Shown: positions 9,320 through 21,209 of the stretch, one piece after another
Layout of the letters: each line of letters starts with the position of its first letter
Numbering within the stretch: the first letter of the stretch is position 1
Origin: Gigaspora rosea
Taxonomy: Eukaryota; Glomeromycota; Glomeromycetes; Diversisporales; Gigasporaceae
Reading direction: 5' to 3'
NCBI GenBank assembly: GCA_003550325.1
Contig: QKWP01000501.1
Span: forward strand, 227,709 to 291,708
Length of the DNA stretch: 64,000 nt
Notes under the pieces: generated by a model
The model's database searches: none
What the model saw: the letters and a program-made list of their open reading frames with translations, nothing else
What the model was told of the DNA's origin: nothing
Program-made: the position numbers and the translations under genes

Positions 9320-11814
9320 TTCTATTAGGACGATCAAAGCATAGAAAATGAGGAAACATCGGATGCTTTTGAACTAGTATCACTAAAAGAAGGCGATCGA
9401 TTTGCTAATTTCGATGAAGCTGAGTGTCATATTCGCAAGTATGCTGAATACAAGAGTTTCGAAGTACGCCGTGAACGTATAACGACTATTAATGGAGCTA
9501 AAAATGAAAAAATTATTCGCAAACGAACAATCACTTGTGAATATTCAGGAGTATATAAACCAAAAAAATCCAGAAAAGCCTGGCACTTCGGTTCAACAAA
9601 TGTGTCAATGGCATGTGAACCTTTCTCGTCCAAAAAATGAATCTAATGTTGTTGTAACAACACTTAACAACAATCATAATCATGAATTGTCACCTGACAC
9701 TATACGATTTGGAAAAAATAAGCAATTCACAGTAGAAATGCGTCAGGAAATCGAATTTCTTGTGACTAAGTGTCGTTTTGGCGTAACTATAGTGCGACGC
9801 ATTTTAAAGGAGAAATTTCCACTGCATCCTCTGTTTTCTGAAGACCTTTATGCAGAAGTTCAAAAATATCGACCAACTGCTGATATAATAAGAGAAGATG
9901 CTGCGCACTTTTATGAACAATTAATTTTAAAAAAAACATGAGGACCCGCGTTGGTTTGTTGAGGCCACATGGGAAAAAGAAACCAATTCATTAACTGGTT
10001 TATTCTGGATGAGTCCAGAACAAATTTTGCTGTGGTGTGATTTTGGTGAAGTAATTGGGCATGATAATACTGCTGGGACAAATAGTATCGCATGCCTCTT
10101 TCTTTATTTGTAGCCCAAGACAACAATATGCAATCGCGTATTATTGCTCAAGCTTTTTTAAGTGATGAGACAACTGAATCATATGAATGGATTCTCAATA
10201 TGACAAAAAAAGCAACACATAATAAAGTGCCAAACATATTTGTAACAGACAGTGATCCTGCAATGGAGAGAGCAATAATTACAGAGTACTCAGAAACACG
10301 GCACCTGATGTGTATTTGGCATATTAAAGAAAACATTAAAAAAATGCTTCGCGGCAAATTAGGTAACCAATTTAATGAATTTTATTCAGCATTTTGTTAG
10401 TGCCGTAATGCTGATACACCAGACGTTTTTGAACATTATTGGAATAAGCTAATAATAAAATATCCTAAGGCAAAACCATATTTGGAACATCGGTTATATA
10501 AAAGGCGATTTGCATGGGCACGTGCTTTTAGCACTTTAGCATTTACACTCGGTATCCAGTCAACGTCCTTCGTTGAAAGTCAAAATTCATGCATTAAGCG
10601 TGTTATAAGTAACAGTAATATATCACTTTGTGATATTGGTAAGATATTAATAGAACGCAGTGAAGAAGAACGAAAGCATAAGCTTATTGAAGAATGGAGA
10701 AGCAATATTCCTAATACAACAAGTGTTTCTACTGTTTTTCCAACTATCGAATTATTGGTTAAAAAAATATCTAAGGCCGAATGTTTCTCGTTTCTTAATT
10801 GAACAAATGAAGGAAAGTGTTTATTATGTTGCCAGTCGTACTACTATTGAAACTGAATCACTTAAAGTTCAGGAGCCTTCAACAAGTGACGATTTTAATG
10901 ATGAATATGATTCTGCATTTATGTGTGCAAAATATCTTTTAGAACACTTAGAAAGCAATACAATCGAAGAAGTTTGGAATGTATCACGTGTTACAAGTCA
11001 AAGAAACAACCATGTTGTATTTCTTTTAGTAGATGGCTCATATAGTTGTACTTGTCTTATGCAACAAAATCGAGGACTTGTTTGTCGGCACTTTTTTAAT
11101 CTGCTAAATGTAACTGATAAGGCTCGATTCAGCTTACAATTAATTGCAAGGCGTTGGATTTCAAAGGATCAATGGCTTGATGCATCAAAAGAATGCGTAC
11201 ATCATGGTCAACGTTTTAATAATAATACAAGTTTGGATACTAATATTACCGTTCTGGATAATGATACTGGTACAACAGCCTTAAAGAGTAATGAAGAGAA
11301 ATTTAAATGGTTGTGTCCGTTTAATAGTAATAATAGTGTTGAAGAAATTGATATAAATGATGTATTTGTTGAAGAGCAACTCTTTTATGGAAATGTTTGG
11401 GGCCTTGTGCGTACTGCCATGGATAAGTGTTTGCAGCATCGTGATCAAGAATTTGTTCATTTTATTGAGGATTATTTGAAAAGGATTCGCGAACGAGAAG
11501 AAGAACTTATTAGAGCACAAGAGGCCCGAGACAATGTGTCAGTTAGCAATTTTAATGCGCAACATACTCAAAATGCAATTGATAAAGAGAATATAGAGTT
11601 GTCTATAAAATTCAAAAATCCTCGCAAAGTGGCTGTTAGAGGAAGGCCTAAATCTGCAAGTCATCGTAACCAAGCATCAGGAAATGTACGTAATGGAAAA
11701 AAACGTGAATATAATTGCAGAATATGCAAAAGGCCAGGTCATAATGCAGCAACATGTCCAAAAGGAACAGATGTTATTGATACTGACGATACTGAAACTG
11801 ACATAACTGAATAG
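9320..11814 (+). pseudogene. FAR1/MULE-type transposase with SWIM finger and zinc knuckle, disrupted
   Basis: In order: a FAR1 DNA-binding domain from about 9340 (FDEAECHIRKYAE, then CEYSG, then CQWHVNLSRPK and NHNHELSPDTIRF), a MULE transposase core (about 9950-10800, with IFVTDSDPAMERAI and HLMCIWHIKENIKK), a SWIM zinc finger (CTC...CRH near 11050-11095) and a CCHC zinc knuckle (CRICKRPGHNAATC near 11715). Such proteins bind TIRs and excise mutator-like elements. The frame is broken at least five times: shifts near 9575-9600, near 9936, near 10090 and near 10780, and an in-frame TAG at 10398. The last block from about 10785 is open for over 1 kb. Some shifts could be unrecognised short introns, but the number points to decay. 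Confidence 0.8.
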
Positions 11815-12201
11815 TCATTTATGCTACTATAATTTACTGCTTGCTGTCTCTTTGCATTATGTGAAAGTTTATAGTTATGCTTTAATTAGTTTACTGTAGT
11901 TTAAGCTAGATTTGAGTCCATTATTTTGATGTACGATAAACAATTTGGTTCTATATATTTAGAAATACGGTATAAACGGTCAAGTTTAAATCATTATCAT
12001 AGCTTAAATCATTATAGTTTCTACAATATTTCTAGTACCGGTTTAATTGATTGATTATGCATTATATTGCAATAAAATTAGAACATAATGCTCATTCACT
12101 TGTTCTATATATTAAACTACCAGAGTAGGACCAGTTTTTACTTATTTTTTTAACAGGTGTAAACTTGTTCTAACTAGTCAAGGAGCAGACTTTTTACATT
12201 T

Positions 12202-12527
12202 TACTTATTTGCGCGGGTAACACAACCCAAAAAAAGAACTCTAATATTGTAAATAAACTAAGTGCGTGAGATAAAAATTTAGGGTTAGGGCCTTAACGTT
12301 AGAGACTATAGGGTTAGAGTGATGTTTAATATAAGTAAAATTTCATTCCCGTCATTTTTAATTAGTGCTCCAAGATCGATTTAAACATTAGTTTTTGCGT
12401 TTTTTCACTTTTTCTTCTTTTACGCGTGTTCGAATTCTTCGTCGGGCTGATCCGAAATAGTCAAAATTTGCACTCTCCGATTGGCTATTCCCTCTCCAGG
12501 AGCTTGTATTACCCGCGCAAATAAGTA
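12202..12527. mobile_element. MITE with TACTTATTTGCGCGGG ends
   Basis: The left end is TACTTATTTGCGCGGGTAA and the right end TTACCCGCGCAAATAAGTA. The interior has GGGTTAGGG runs and resembles the interior of the 39942-40211 element (TTAGGGTTAGGG, then a TTTTTAATTA tract and CTTTTTCTTC tract), suggesting one broad family. It is inserted in the 3' part of the 8137-14079 element. Confidence 0.7.
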
Positions 12528-12739
12528 GATGCGACTTTTTAGGGACTGAACTAGATGAACCTAGTCTTATCGAATATTTGGAAGAACTGTTTTATAAAAA
12601 GCATGCGATAATTAAAAATCCCTTATGTTACGTAGAGCGTGAAAGGTAATCATACTATTATAATCGCCAATTCGATTAATTAATCGATTACTCGATTTTC
12701 GATTTGGAACACTAATATGTACGTAGATATATTTTTTAC

Positions 12740-13070
12740 AGGGTCATCAAAATTCCGGGTCAAATACGTCGAATTTAGGTCCCTAGTGGTTAGCAGGTTC
12801 TATAGCAAAAATATCGTCGGATTTAGGTCGGCATTTAGCCCTAGTTGTTAGCAGGTTCTATAGCAAAAATACCATCGGATTTAAGTCGGCATTTAGCCCT
12901 AGTGGTTAGCAGGTTCTAGCAAAAATATCAGCTGGGCATTTTTTACTTATTGAATGGATATCATTTCATTAGTCAAATTTTTAATGAACTTGGGCAAATT
13001 TGGTCAATTTCGATCCAGCCAGCCCACATTCTGATGCACACCAAAGTATTCCGACCCAGAATTTAGTATT
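12740..13070. repeat. Dispersed repeat, copy B, with internal triplication
   Basis: Homologous to 2840-3110 and 45325-45530. A unit of about 60 bp (core GTCGGCATTTAGCCCTAGT then TAGCAGGTTCTA) is repeated about three times in tandem at 12755-12930, a change private to this copy. Confidence 0.7.
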
Positions 13071-13092
13071 ATAATGTTATATAATATAAATA

Positions 13093-13225
13093 CATAATAA
13101 TCGATCAGTTATAAACAATATGATCACGTGGGGGTGCACAGCTGTGCATATGCAATATATACATTATAATCGATCATTTATAAACAATATGGTCACGTGA
13201 GGGGTGCACAGCTGTGCATGTGCAC
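13093..13225. repeat. Two-copy tandem repeat with CACGTG and GTGCACAGCTGTGCAT
   Basis: Two adjacent copies of a ~68-bp unit (TAATCGATC, then TAAACAATATG, TCACGTG, GGGTGCACAGCTGTGCAT). GCACAGCTGYGCAT also occurs near the left end of the element at about 8296. Confidence 0.7.
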
Positions 13226-13909
13226 ATCTTAAATAACCCCATATATATATATATATATCATCACTAAGAATGTAATTTCTCGTTAAAATAATAATCATTT
13301 CTTATAAATCTAACTACATTTATTACAAATAAAAATGCTTATATAGATTTTACCTACTTTAATACATTTGGATCTTATAATTATTAAATTCATCAATTCA
13401 GATTTGCCTTAATTTTATCAATTTTTAAAATATTATTATATAAATATATATTTAAAAATTATAATGGTAACAAAGCGATCAATCATAAGCGTATAAAAAT
13501 TTATAAGTAATCAGGTGCATATCAGGTATAAATGTGCTAAAATTTATAAGTGATCAGGTACTGTACATACGTACAAAAACTTATAACCAGGTTATATGCA
13601 TACAAAACTTCATAAGCGACTCATAAGAAATTCAATTACATAACTGATTGGCTCGAATTTTATTTAACCTTATCATTCATATTAAATAATCACTGAAATT
13701 GGATATTTTCTCCCATATGGTACACAATATTCTTGGTGTATTATTCGTGCAAGAAATTAAAAGTCCAGATTGCCACTTTATTAATCATGAAAATTTAAAA
13801 AATTTATTTCAACGTACAGTTTGTGCATTATCTATGTACGCACGTATATATGTGGAACGAAAATAAATAAAAGATTTAATTTTTTATGTAAATACATCAA
13901 ATACTAATT

Positions 13910-13990
13910 AGGAATTGGCCCACTTATGTTAAAGCAGGCCAGATTATTTGTTAATGCGGGCCAGATGATATGCTAACGCAGGCCAGAAAA
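13910..13990. repeat. GCAGGCCAGA short tandem repeat
   Basis: Three copies of a ~26-bp unit, with core GCAGGCCAGAT followed by TATGTTAA-like spacing, next to the right subterminal CCCGCGCGGGA cluster of the 5.9-kb element. Confidence 0.6.
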
Positions 13991-14554
13991 TCTTATATTA
14001 AAAATCCCGCGCGGGAGTTTTTAAATCCCGCGCATCCCGCGCGGGATCACGCGCGGATCCCGCGCGTTGCCCATCACTAATGATGACAGACAAAATTTAA
14101 GTGAGGAATCACTTTGGGCACTTACTACTATATGTATTTTAATAGCAAATTCATATCGGAATAAACCGGATTTTTTAACCAAATCGGAATGAATTTTTTG
14201 CAAATCAAAATGGGATTTTTCCGGGTCCCTGACCATGGGCCGATCAAGGTACCAGGTCAACAGAACAGGGACACGGGTTATTATTAGTCATGTGACATGG
14301 CCTAAATTATAAAGTTAATTTTGTAATGCCGGCCAAAATCCAAAATTTTCCAAATTTTTGCTGATACCCAAATAAAGATTTGAAATTTGTTATCCAAAAT
14401 TTTCCGTGGCCCTGGTCCGGATGTGCCACATTTGCCAGTTGTATCACATGTTCTAATTCTCGCATAAGAGACTGTTATTGATAGATCGATCATTTATGGC
14501 AAAAGTGCCATATGTTTTTATTAATAGATATTTTTTTTTCTTATATATATGGGC

Positions 14555-14660
14555 TATAGATGCCTGGCGAAACTAATTTTGCCTTGACGAAACGACGAAA
14601 CCATAAGTTTCATCAATGACGAAACTTATCAGGTTTCATCATTTCGTCAGGCATCACTTA
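14555..14660. mobile_element. hAT-type MITE, TAGTGATGCC family, copy 3
   Basis: It starts TATAGATGCCTGGCGAAA, ends GGCATCACTTA, and has a TTTCGTC/GACGAAA palindrome inside. The TSD is ATATGGGC (14547-14554) and ATATGGGT (14661-14668). Confidence 0.8.
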
Positions 14661-15850
14661 ATATGGGTGATATTCACTCCACTTTGTAGGCATGTTTGCC
14701 ATGATATCTCATTATATTAAATAAAGGACACGCTATAATCAACTAATTCATATCACACTCTCTTTCAAATTGCCAAATTACTACACATAAACCCTCTCAC
14801 TTGTCTATATACTAACAACTATAACATACCATTGCACAGTTCGTTTCTCTTCTCACATGATTTCCTGTTATTAGTTGCTGTAAGCCTCAAATTCTGAGAG
14901 GTATTTGAAGGTTAACAATTGGTGGTGACTGTGAGATTCATGATAAGAATCAACATCAAAATTGCAAAAAACTCTGTGTGAGTTTAAAAATTGCTCTGTG
15001 TGAGCTACAGATTCTGTGTGAATCACCCAAATTATCTGTTCTGTGTGAACAGTTGAAGCAAAGATAGAAGAACTCTGTGGATTATATGTGAATCATCCGA
15101 ATTGTTTAGTATATGAATTTATAAATGAATTCTACAAAACTTTTAAGAATGAAAAGAGAACCCCAGAACCAGAAATCATGGTATGAACTTTATTCAACTG
15201 TTACAACCCTATTGTGATGATGTTCTTGATGCTGAGGACAAGGTCATTCTGTTCTTGAGTGTCTGAATGTAAAGCTCTAGAACAAAAAATGCAGTATGCT
15301 CATTAGAATTCTTATACCAAAACAAGGCAAAGAGCTTCAAGAATTGATAGATAAAAATCTTTGGGATCCTAACAGATACCTGTGGCCCTGGATTTTAACT
15401 AGAAGAATTGGAATATATTATTATAAAATGAAGAAACTAGCAATTTAATGCAGGAAGAAGGTTATAGTTAGGAAGATAAAGATTATTATAAATGGTCTGA
15501 TATTAGATACTATTGTGGAGCTGAAAACAAAAAAGTTAAATATAAAACATTTAGAAGTTATCAAAATCAGCCAAATAGAATCATATTTATAAATGAATGA
15601 TCTATACAATTGATAACTAATATTGTAAAAATGATGGTAAATTGGAAATGTTTAGAGAAAGAAGACCCCAGTGCCCAAGACAAGAAGAAAAGGCTATCAG
15701 AAAGAATCTAGTAAAGACTTATGCAAAAGCAAAAAAGAATTAAAAAATAAAGAATGCAACTTTGAGAAATTACTGCAAGAATTACTTATAGTATATAAGA
15801 AACCCCTAAAGTGAATACTATCTGATTCATATCTGATGTCATGTTTCTGT
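14661..15850. other. Gene-poor stretch, possible remains of an LTR retroelement
   Basis: ATTGGTGGTGACTGTGAG at about 14920 looks like the post-LTR primer-binding area of fungal LTR elements, preceded by GGTTAACA. Downstream are short, broken coding-like fragments (for instance DIRYYCGAENKKVKYKTF near 15500). No matching second LTR or catalytic domain was seen. This is a weak call. Confidence 0.25.
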
Positions 15851-15856
15851 TTACTT

Positions 15857-16270
15857 ATCATATCGACGGATTTTTGGAATTTACTATTAAAAATTCCAAA
15901 AGTGAATATCTTTTGATCTACTGGTCCTTTTCGATGAAACAATTACCAAAATGTTCGTCTCGATGAGACGATTCTAAGACCCAAAATCGTTAAAATCCAA
16001 TCACAGGATCCCAAGATCGATAGAGATATGTGTCACTTCGGGTGTTTTCGGATTGGTTAAACCAATCCAAAAACACCCGAAGTGAAACAAATCATTAACG
16101 ATATCGGATTCTGCGATTGGATTTTGACGATTTTGGGTCCATTAGAATCGTCTCATCGAGACGAACATTTGGTAATTGTTTCATCGAAAGCGGACCAGTG
16201 GATCAAAGTTATTCTGTTAAATATTTTTGGAATTTTTAATAGTAAATTCCAAAATCCGCCGACATGTGAT
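15857..16270. mobile_element. 414-bp near-perfect palindrome (foldback/MITE)
   Basis: Arms of about 200 bp meet at about 16052 (GTTTTCGGATTGG|TTAA|CCAATCCAAAAAC). They pair almost throughout, including TTCGTCTCGATGAGACGA, GGATTTTGACGATTTTGGG and the outer GACGGATTTTTGGAATTTAC. The 16082-16276 open frame is in one arm and is not a gene. No clear TSD. Confidence 0.8.
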
Positions 16271-16580
16271 TTGTAGAGTATTTTTGAATGAAACTTCCAC
16301 TTTGCGCCTTGCTAATTATTTATGTTTTGTAGGTTTTATATCTTTTAATATGTGGATTATAGAAATATAGAAAGGAAAATATAAATAAGTTATAAAGTTT
16401 ATAAATTTAGAATTTATTGAATCTTCTTCGATAGAGAGCATTATTATGAATTGTTAAGATTTGGTATAAAATAAGCTATAAGAAAGTTTCTTTTCATCAC
16501 AGCGAACGTATGAGATTAAACTAAAACTTCGTCACCAAATCCGAGTATTTAATCCCCAAAATTTACCAAATTATATATTA

Positions 16581-16823
16581 TCGCTGTTTTCGAAATGATT
16601 GAATATAGCAAATAAATTTTTTTGGCGTACACTCGTACACTCATATACTCGTGCACACGATTACCTTAGCACGTTGATTGAAGTTCGATTTCCGATTTTA
16701 TTTGTTCAGAACAATCATAAAATCGGACATCAAACTTCAATCATGAGTGTACGAGAGTACGCCAAAAAAAAAATTTTTTTTCCATTTTCAACCATTTCGA
16801 AATCAGCAATAATAAACCAATAC
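16581..16823. mobile_element. Palindromic element centred near 16710
   Basis: Inverted arms share GGCGTACACTCGTACACTCA, TTGAAGTTTGATGTCCGATT and TTCGAAATG-like outer blocks. The open frame over 16599-16841 is formed by the right arm and is not a gene. Confidence 0.7.
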
Positions 16824-16859
16824 AAACCTGATCTAGACTGATAACGCGTCCAACCAATA

Positions 16860-17728
16860 GTTTACACTTTTTTTATACATATAAATTATTGTAAGATGCA
16901 CCTTAACCTGGAAAACATTAATATCTCAGCCAAAATCAGCCTTTACATATTAGTAATAAAATTTTCACATTTGGGTTATTTGCCACAATGTGTTTAAGTA
17001 TCTTTTTATAAAAATTATATAATATATACTATTATATTGGCTATATATTTGAACTTTGGTTTACAGATAACTTTGGCTAGTTTTATTTTAAAATTATAAT
17101 CAAGTATGATAGTCGATAGCGCTTATATTATTAAATAAAAAAAGGTTACTATTCCCGACTGATGAACAATCACAAATGACTTCTATAATACGTTTAACGC
17201 TTATTATCTTAATCTTTTTATTAAGTAAGAGAGCTAACTCTTATTTTTTTTTTTTTTATTCGCTTTATTTTACTTCTACTGTGAACATTACATTACGTAT
17301 ATTAATACTACGAAATTAAGCAAATTGTAATTAATGAATGAAATTATTTAATCGTATAAAATTTCCTCATGCAGTAATGTATGCAGAAAGATATATAATA
17401 TTAGCTCAAAATCTTAGATAATGGCATTAATGTCAGTTTGATTAAATAGCCAGACACCGTTAAACGATTAGTCAATTTCAACACCCAAATATATAAAATA
17501 GATAAATAAAGCTAAATACAAAGACTGCAATATAGGTGACCAAATATAATTATTATATATAAAATTAGCTATTAAAATAAGTTTAACAATAAATTTAAGG
17601 TTAGATATAGAATTTGAATTAATTAAAATAAATAGTTAGATTAAGCACGGACATATGGACGTGCTACTATTAGTTTAATTTAATAATCATTTAAGTTCAA
17701 ATCTTGTAATCCACTGTCATTAAATGAC
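16860..17728. other. AT-rich intergenic, nothing recognised
   Basis: No gene, repeat or RNA signal could be supported. It separates the palindromes from the 3' end of the Sel1-kinase gene on the minus strand. Confidence 0.5.
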
Positions 17729-19760
17729 TTATAGATTTTTTCCACCACTAAGCATGTCTGCATGTAACTTTTCGATGTTTTCAAGTTCTGATTTAGATTT
17801 ATCTAATTCCAACAAAATATTTTCGTCATTTTGCCATTTCGTAAAAATTTCATTTTTCAGCTGATGGTCTTTTTTCAGGTTCTTTACTCCAACATTCTTT
17901 CATTAGTTTTACATAGCATGATGGAGCATCTTCGTTAACGGGTGGTCGTAACTCATAATAACATATTTTTAAAAGAAATTGCTTTTGAGTAAATTTATGA
18001 TAAAAAGATGCAGACGTCCCATACAAAATTTCCCACATAATTATTCCAAATGAATAAATATCTGTATAATGTCCTCTGTTCAAAATTTCTGGAGCAATGT
18101 ATGTTAAAATTCCATTAATTTTACTCATTTCTTTAATTGAGCTATGTCTGTTGATATCGAAAGTCCCAAATCTGCAATGTATGTGCTATGTAAATTATCT
18201 TGCAAAATATTACCACTATGTAAATCTCGATGAATAAGTTCTTGGGAATGAACCATTTGAAGATCAGATGCAATACAATGTAATAAAATTAGTTTATCTT
18301 TCCAATTCATTTGTACTATAGAGTGAAGATTTCGACGTAAGGAACCCATTTCTGCGTATTTTAAGACAAGAATATAATCTTTAGAAGAATCTTCTTTTGA
18401 TATTTCATAACATTTTAAAAACGAGGAATGTTTAGAATTAATATCGCAATGCGCCTTTAATTTTAATTTAAAATAAAATACTAAATAAATATATATATCA
18501 TTAAAGTAATTAGCGTGAAAATAAATTACCTCGTTTATAAGCCCTTCTTTGTCAGAATTTGAACCATAGAGTAGTTTAAGTGCGACACCTCTCTCCATAT
18601 TTTGTTTCCTATCCGTCCAATTTGCATGAAATACAGTTGCAAATGTCCCTTGACCTATTTCTCTAACAGAATAGATTCTTTATATGAATCCATGATAACT
18701 GATATTCATCAACCAATTTTTTTATATCATTTAAATTTTCCTTTGTCCAGTCACCCGTGGCTAAAAAATATATATTAATTATTAATTGATAAATTCTCAA
18801 AAATAAACAAATAAATAAATATTATAGTTATTTTTAAGTTACCCAACACTGTATTTTTTTCTCTAATCATTATTGAAAAATATAATGCATATTATAAAAT
18901 ATTACGGCAAAAAAAATGGTAAATCTAATAAATAAATCTAACAAATAGATTATTTACCTTTGACACAAATATTAGCCATCTGCAAATCTCTTGATGTACC
19001 AATTCCATTGCGATAACAATCACCAACTAGAGACATCCCATTGGAATGACCCATCTCGGCAGATTTTTGATAATAAGTAAACGCTTTATGTTCATCCCTT
19101 TCAACTCCAATTCCATATTGGTAACAATTACCAAGCTGAAACATTGTAGCAGCGTCTCCCATTTCGGCAGATTTTTTATAACAAATAAACTCATTATACT
19201 TTTCATATATAGTCCATTCCTTCGGTAGCAATGACCAAGACTATGCATCCCAATAGCACTTCCCATCAGCAGATTTTTGAATAAGAGCGAATCCCTTGTA
19301 TTCATTCTTTTCAAGCCCTATTCCATTGTGATAAAAATAACCAAGGTCGTTTATTGCGTCACCATTTCCTCCCATCTCAACAGCTCTTTGAATGTAAAGG
19401 AACGCCTTATATTCATCCTTTTCAACCCCTATTCCATGTTGATAACAATATCCAATTTGATTGATTGCAGCTACATCTCCCATCAAAGCCGATTTTTGAT
19501 AACTAATAAATGCCTTATGCCCATCTTGTTCAACTCCAATTCCAAATTCCCAACTTGTCTCATTGACACTAGCATCTCCCATTTCAGCGGATTTTTGAAA
19601 ACAAATGAATGCCTGATATTCATCCTTTTCAACCCATATTCCAGTTTGATAACAAAATGCAATTTTGATCATCGCAATAGCATTTCCTAATTCGGCAGAT
19701 TTTTGATAAATGTAACGAATAATTTCCTTCGTCTCCTCATTCTGTATTTGTATAATTCTT
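17729..19760 (-). pseudogene. Sel1-repeat plus protein kinase gene, multiply frameshifted
   Basis: Read from right to left: about six Sel1-like repeats (19750-18955; units such as AEMGDA...CYQHGIGVEKDEYKAF), an intron (GTAAATAATC after VKG at about 18953; TTTTTTAG then TGDWTKENLNDIKKL at about 18760), and a kinase domain. The kinase has the P-loop GQGTFATV, VALKLL, HRDLHSGNIL, a DLG in place of DFG, and IAPEI. A short intron (GTAATTTATT to TTAAAG) interrupts it near 18440-18530. Frame breaks lie near 18680 (between WIHIKN and YSVREIG), at 18125-18135, and at about 17850, after which the frame continues to TAA at 17729. More are in the Sel1 part (19230-19320). Sel1-kinase proteins are a very large family in Glomeromycotina. 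The many lesions indicate a pseudogene, unless some are assembly errors. Confidence 0.75.
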
Positions 19761-19854
19761 TAAGTTGTCACCTACCTTCCATAATTATACCATCATAATC
19801 ATGTTGATCCTACCTTAATAGTATTAGGCATTATTATGTATTCTAAGTGGCTGG

Positions 19855-19965
19855 GAGGCGTAGTTATAGCGTAACGCTAGTTTTTCCGCGTAACGCTAGT
19901 TTTTCAACGTAGCGCCAAATTATTAGCGCATCGCTATAAATTCAGCGTAACGCTCTATAATTTTT
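19855..19965. repeat. GCGTAACGC short repeat cluster
   Basis: Five or six copies of a GCGTAACGCTAGTTTTTC-like unit, each containing a small GCGTTACGC-type palindrome, upstream of the Sel1-kinase gene. Confidence 0.6.
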
Positions 19966-20695
19966 AAATGTATATAAAGGCTTGCTCTCGCCTTGGTTAA
20001 TAAAAATATACATTCCCTCAAAATTCCTATATAAAATAAAAGTTACATAATTTCGTTCCTTTTGTAAATAAATGCCTAATAAATCATAAATATCCGTTTC
20101 CCATAAATTACTGCCCAATTCATGCGACCTTCTAACGTCAACCATCGGAGTTAAACTCGGCATGAAAGTAACAAGCTCTCCCATACGATGGTGACAATAA
20201 TGAACAAGAGAAAAAATAAGGAAGTATTACATATTAGTGAAAAAAATTAAAATTTCTAACGATAACTTAGTCGTGGTGAATAAATCTTCGATTATGATGA
20301 TTGTAAGAATTGTTAACCTCTCAGTCATTTCTGATGGATCGTTAAATTCAAAACAATTGAATATTGATGAAAGTGATGGTGATGGATCAATTGTTTATCT
20401 TTCAATTCCTTTTAAATCTATTGTTAAATGATATAAGACTTTTTAAATTACAGTACTTTGTATAAATCATAATTGTTTATAAATTTTTAAAAATTATTTT
20501 GGACAAATTATTCTTAAATGAGCATCTGCATATATAACAATACTTTGAATTAACGCGTAATATAATTAAAGTTTTATGTTGATTAGGTCAAGTCCGGATC
20601 AATTAAAGAAAACGCTTAAACTTGAACTAAAAATGGTTAATAAAACCAGCTATTTTGTTCAAAATCAATTTATCGTCACTTTACGCAGTTTTAGA

Positions 20696-21200
20696 TTTCC
20701 AAATCGGATCAAAAAATGCAATCGATTAATCGGATAAAAATTTTTTTAATAATCGATTAAAAATCGATTGTACCAACTAATCGATCAATCGATTAGTTGG
20801 TACAATCGATTAATCGATTAATCGATTAATCGACTAACCGATTAATCGATTAATCGATTAATCGATTAAATCGATTGATTGATTGCAACAACTAATCGAT
20901 TAATCGACTAATCGATTACTATAGTGAATAAATACCAACTTTTTTGAGCGAAGAAATAGTTAAAAAAAGTTTTTCATATATTTCGATTGATCGATTAATC
21001 GATTAATCAGGTTAATCGATTAATCGATTGATCAATTAATCGATTAATTGGGTTAATCGATTAATCGATTGATCGATTAATCGATTGATCGATTAATCGA
21101 TTAATCGGATTAATCGATTAATCGCATATTTGAAAAGCCAATCGATTAATCGTCGATTAATCGATTAATCCGATTAATCGATTTTCGATTTGGAACACTA
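20696..21200. mobile_element. hAT-type element filled with (ATCGATTA)n, 8-bp TSD
   Basis: The right end is CGATTTGGAACACTA. The left end TTTCCAAATCGG lacks the AGTG of the expected TAGTGTTCCAAATCG. A perfect duplication GTTTTAGA lies at 20688-20695 and 21201-21208. The interior is almost entirely TTAATCGATTAATCGA repeats in both orientations. A second right end (CGATTTGGAACACTA) occurs alone at about 12700-12715. Confidence 0.8.
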
Positions 21201-21209
21201 GTTTTAGAT

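Larger units (their letters stand above)
8137..14079. mobile_element. 5.9-kb composite DNA transposon with hAT-like ends and MULE-like gene
   Basis: The left end is TAGTGATGGGCAAATCCCG and the right end is the inverse of TAGTGATGGGCAACGCGCG. Both carry subterminal CCCGCGCGGGA repeats (8155-8225 and 14005-14070). A perfect 8-bp duplication ATGATGAC lies at 8129-8136 and 14080-14087. The TAGTG start and 8-bp TSD are hAT-like. The only transposase inside (9320-11814, +) is of the FAR1/MULE type, so the classification is ambiguous. The interior also contains an inverted-repeat MITE (12202-12527), copy B of the dispersed repeat, and tandem duplications. Confidence 0.85.

Noticed and set aside
16082..16841. 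Open frames over 16.1-16.8 kb
   Set aside because: Created by the arms of two palindromic elements.
20237..20431. 64-codon frame near the Sel1-kinase gene
   Set aside because: Low-complexity composition with no family or splice support.
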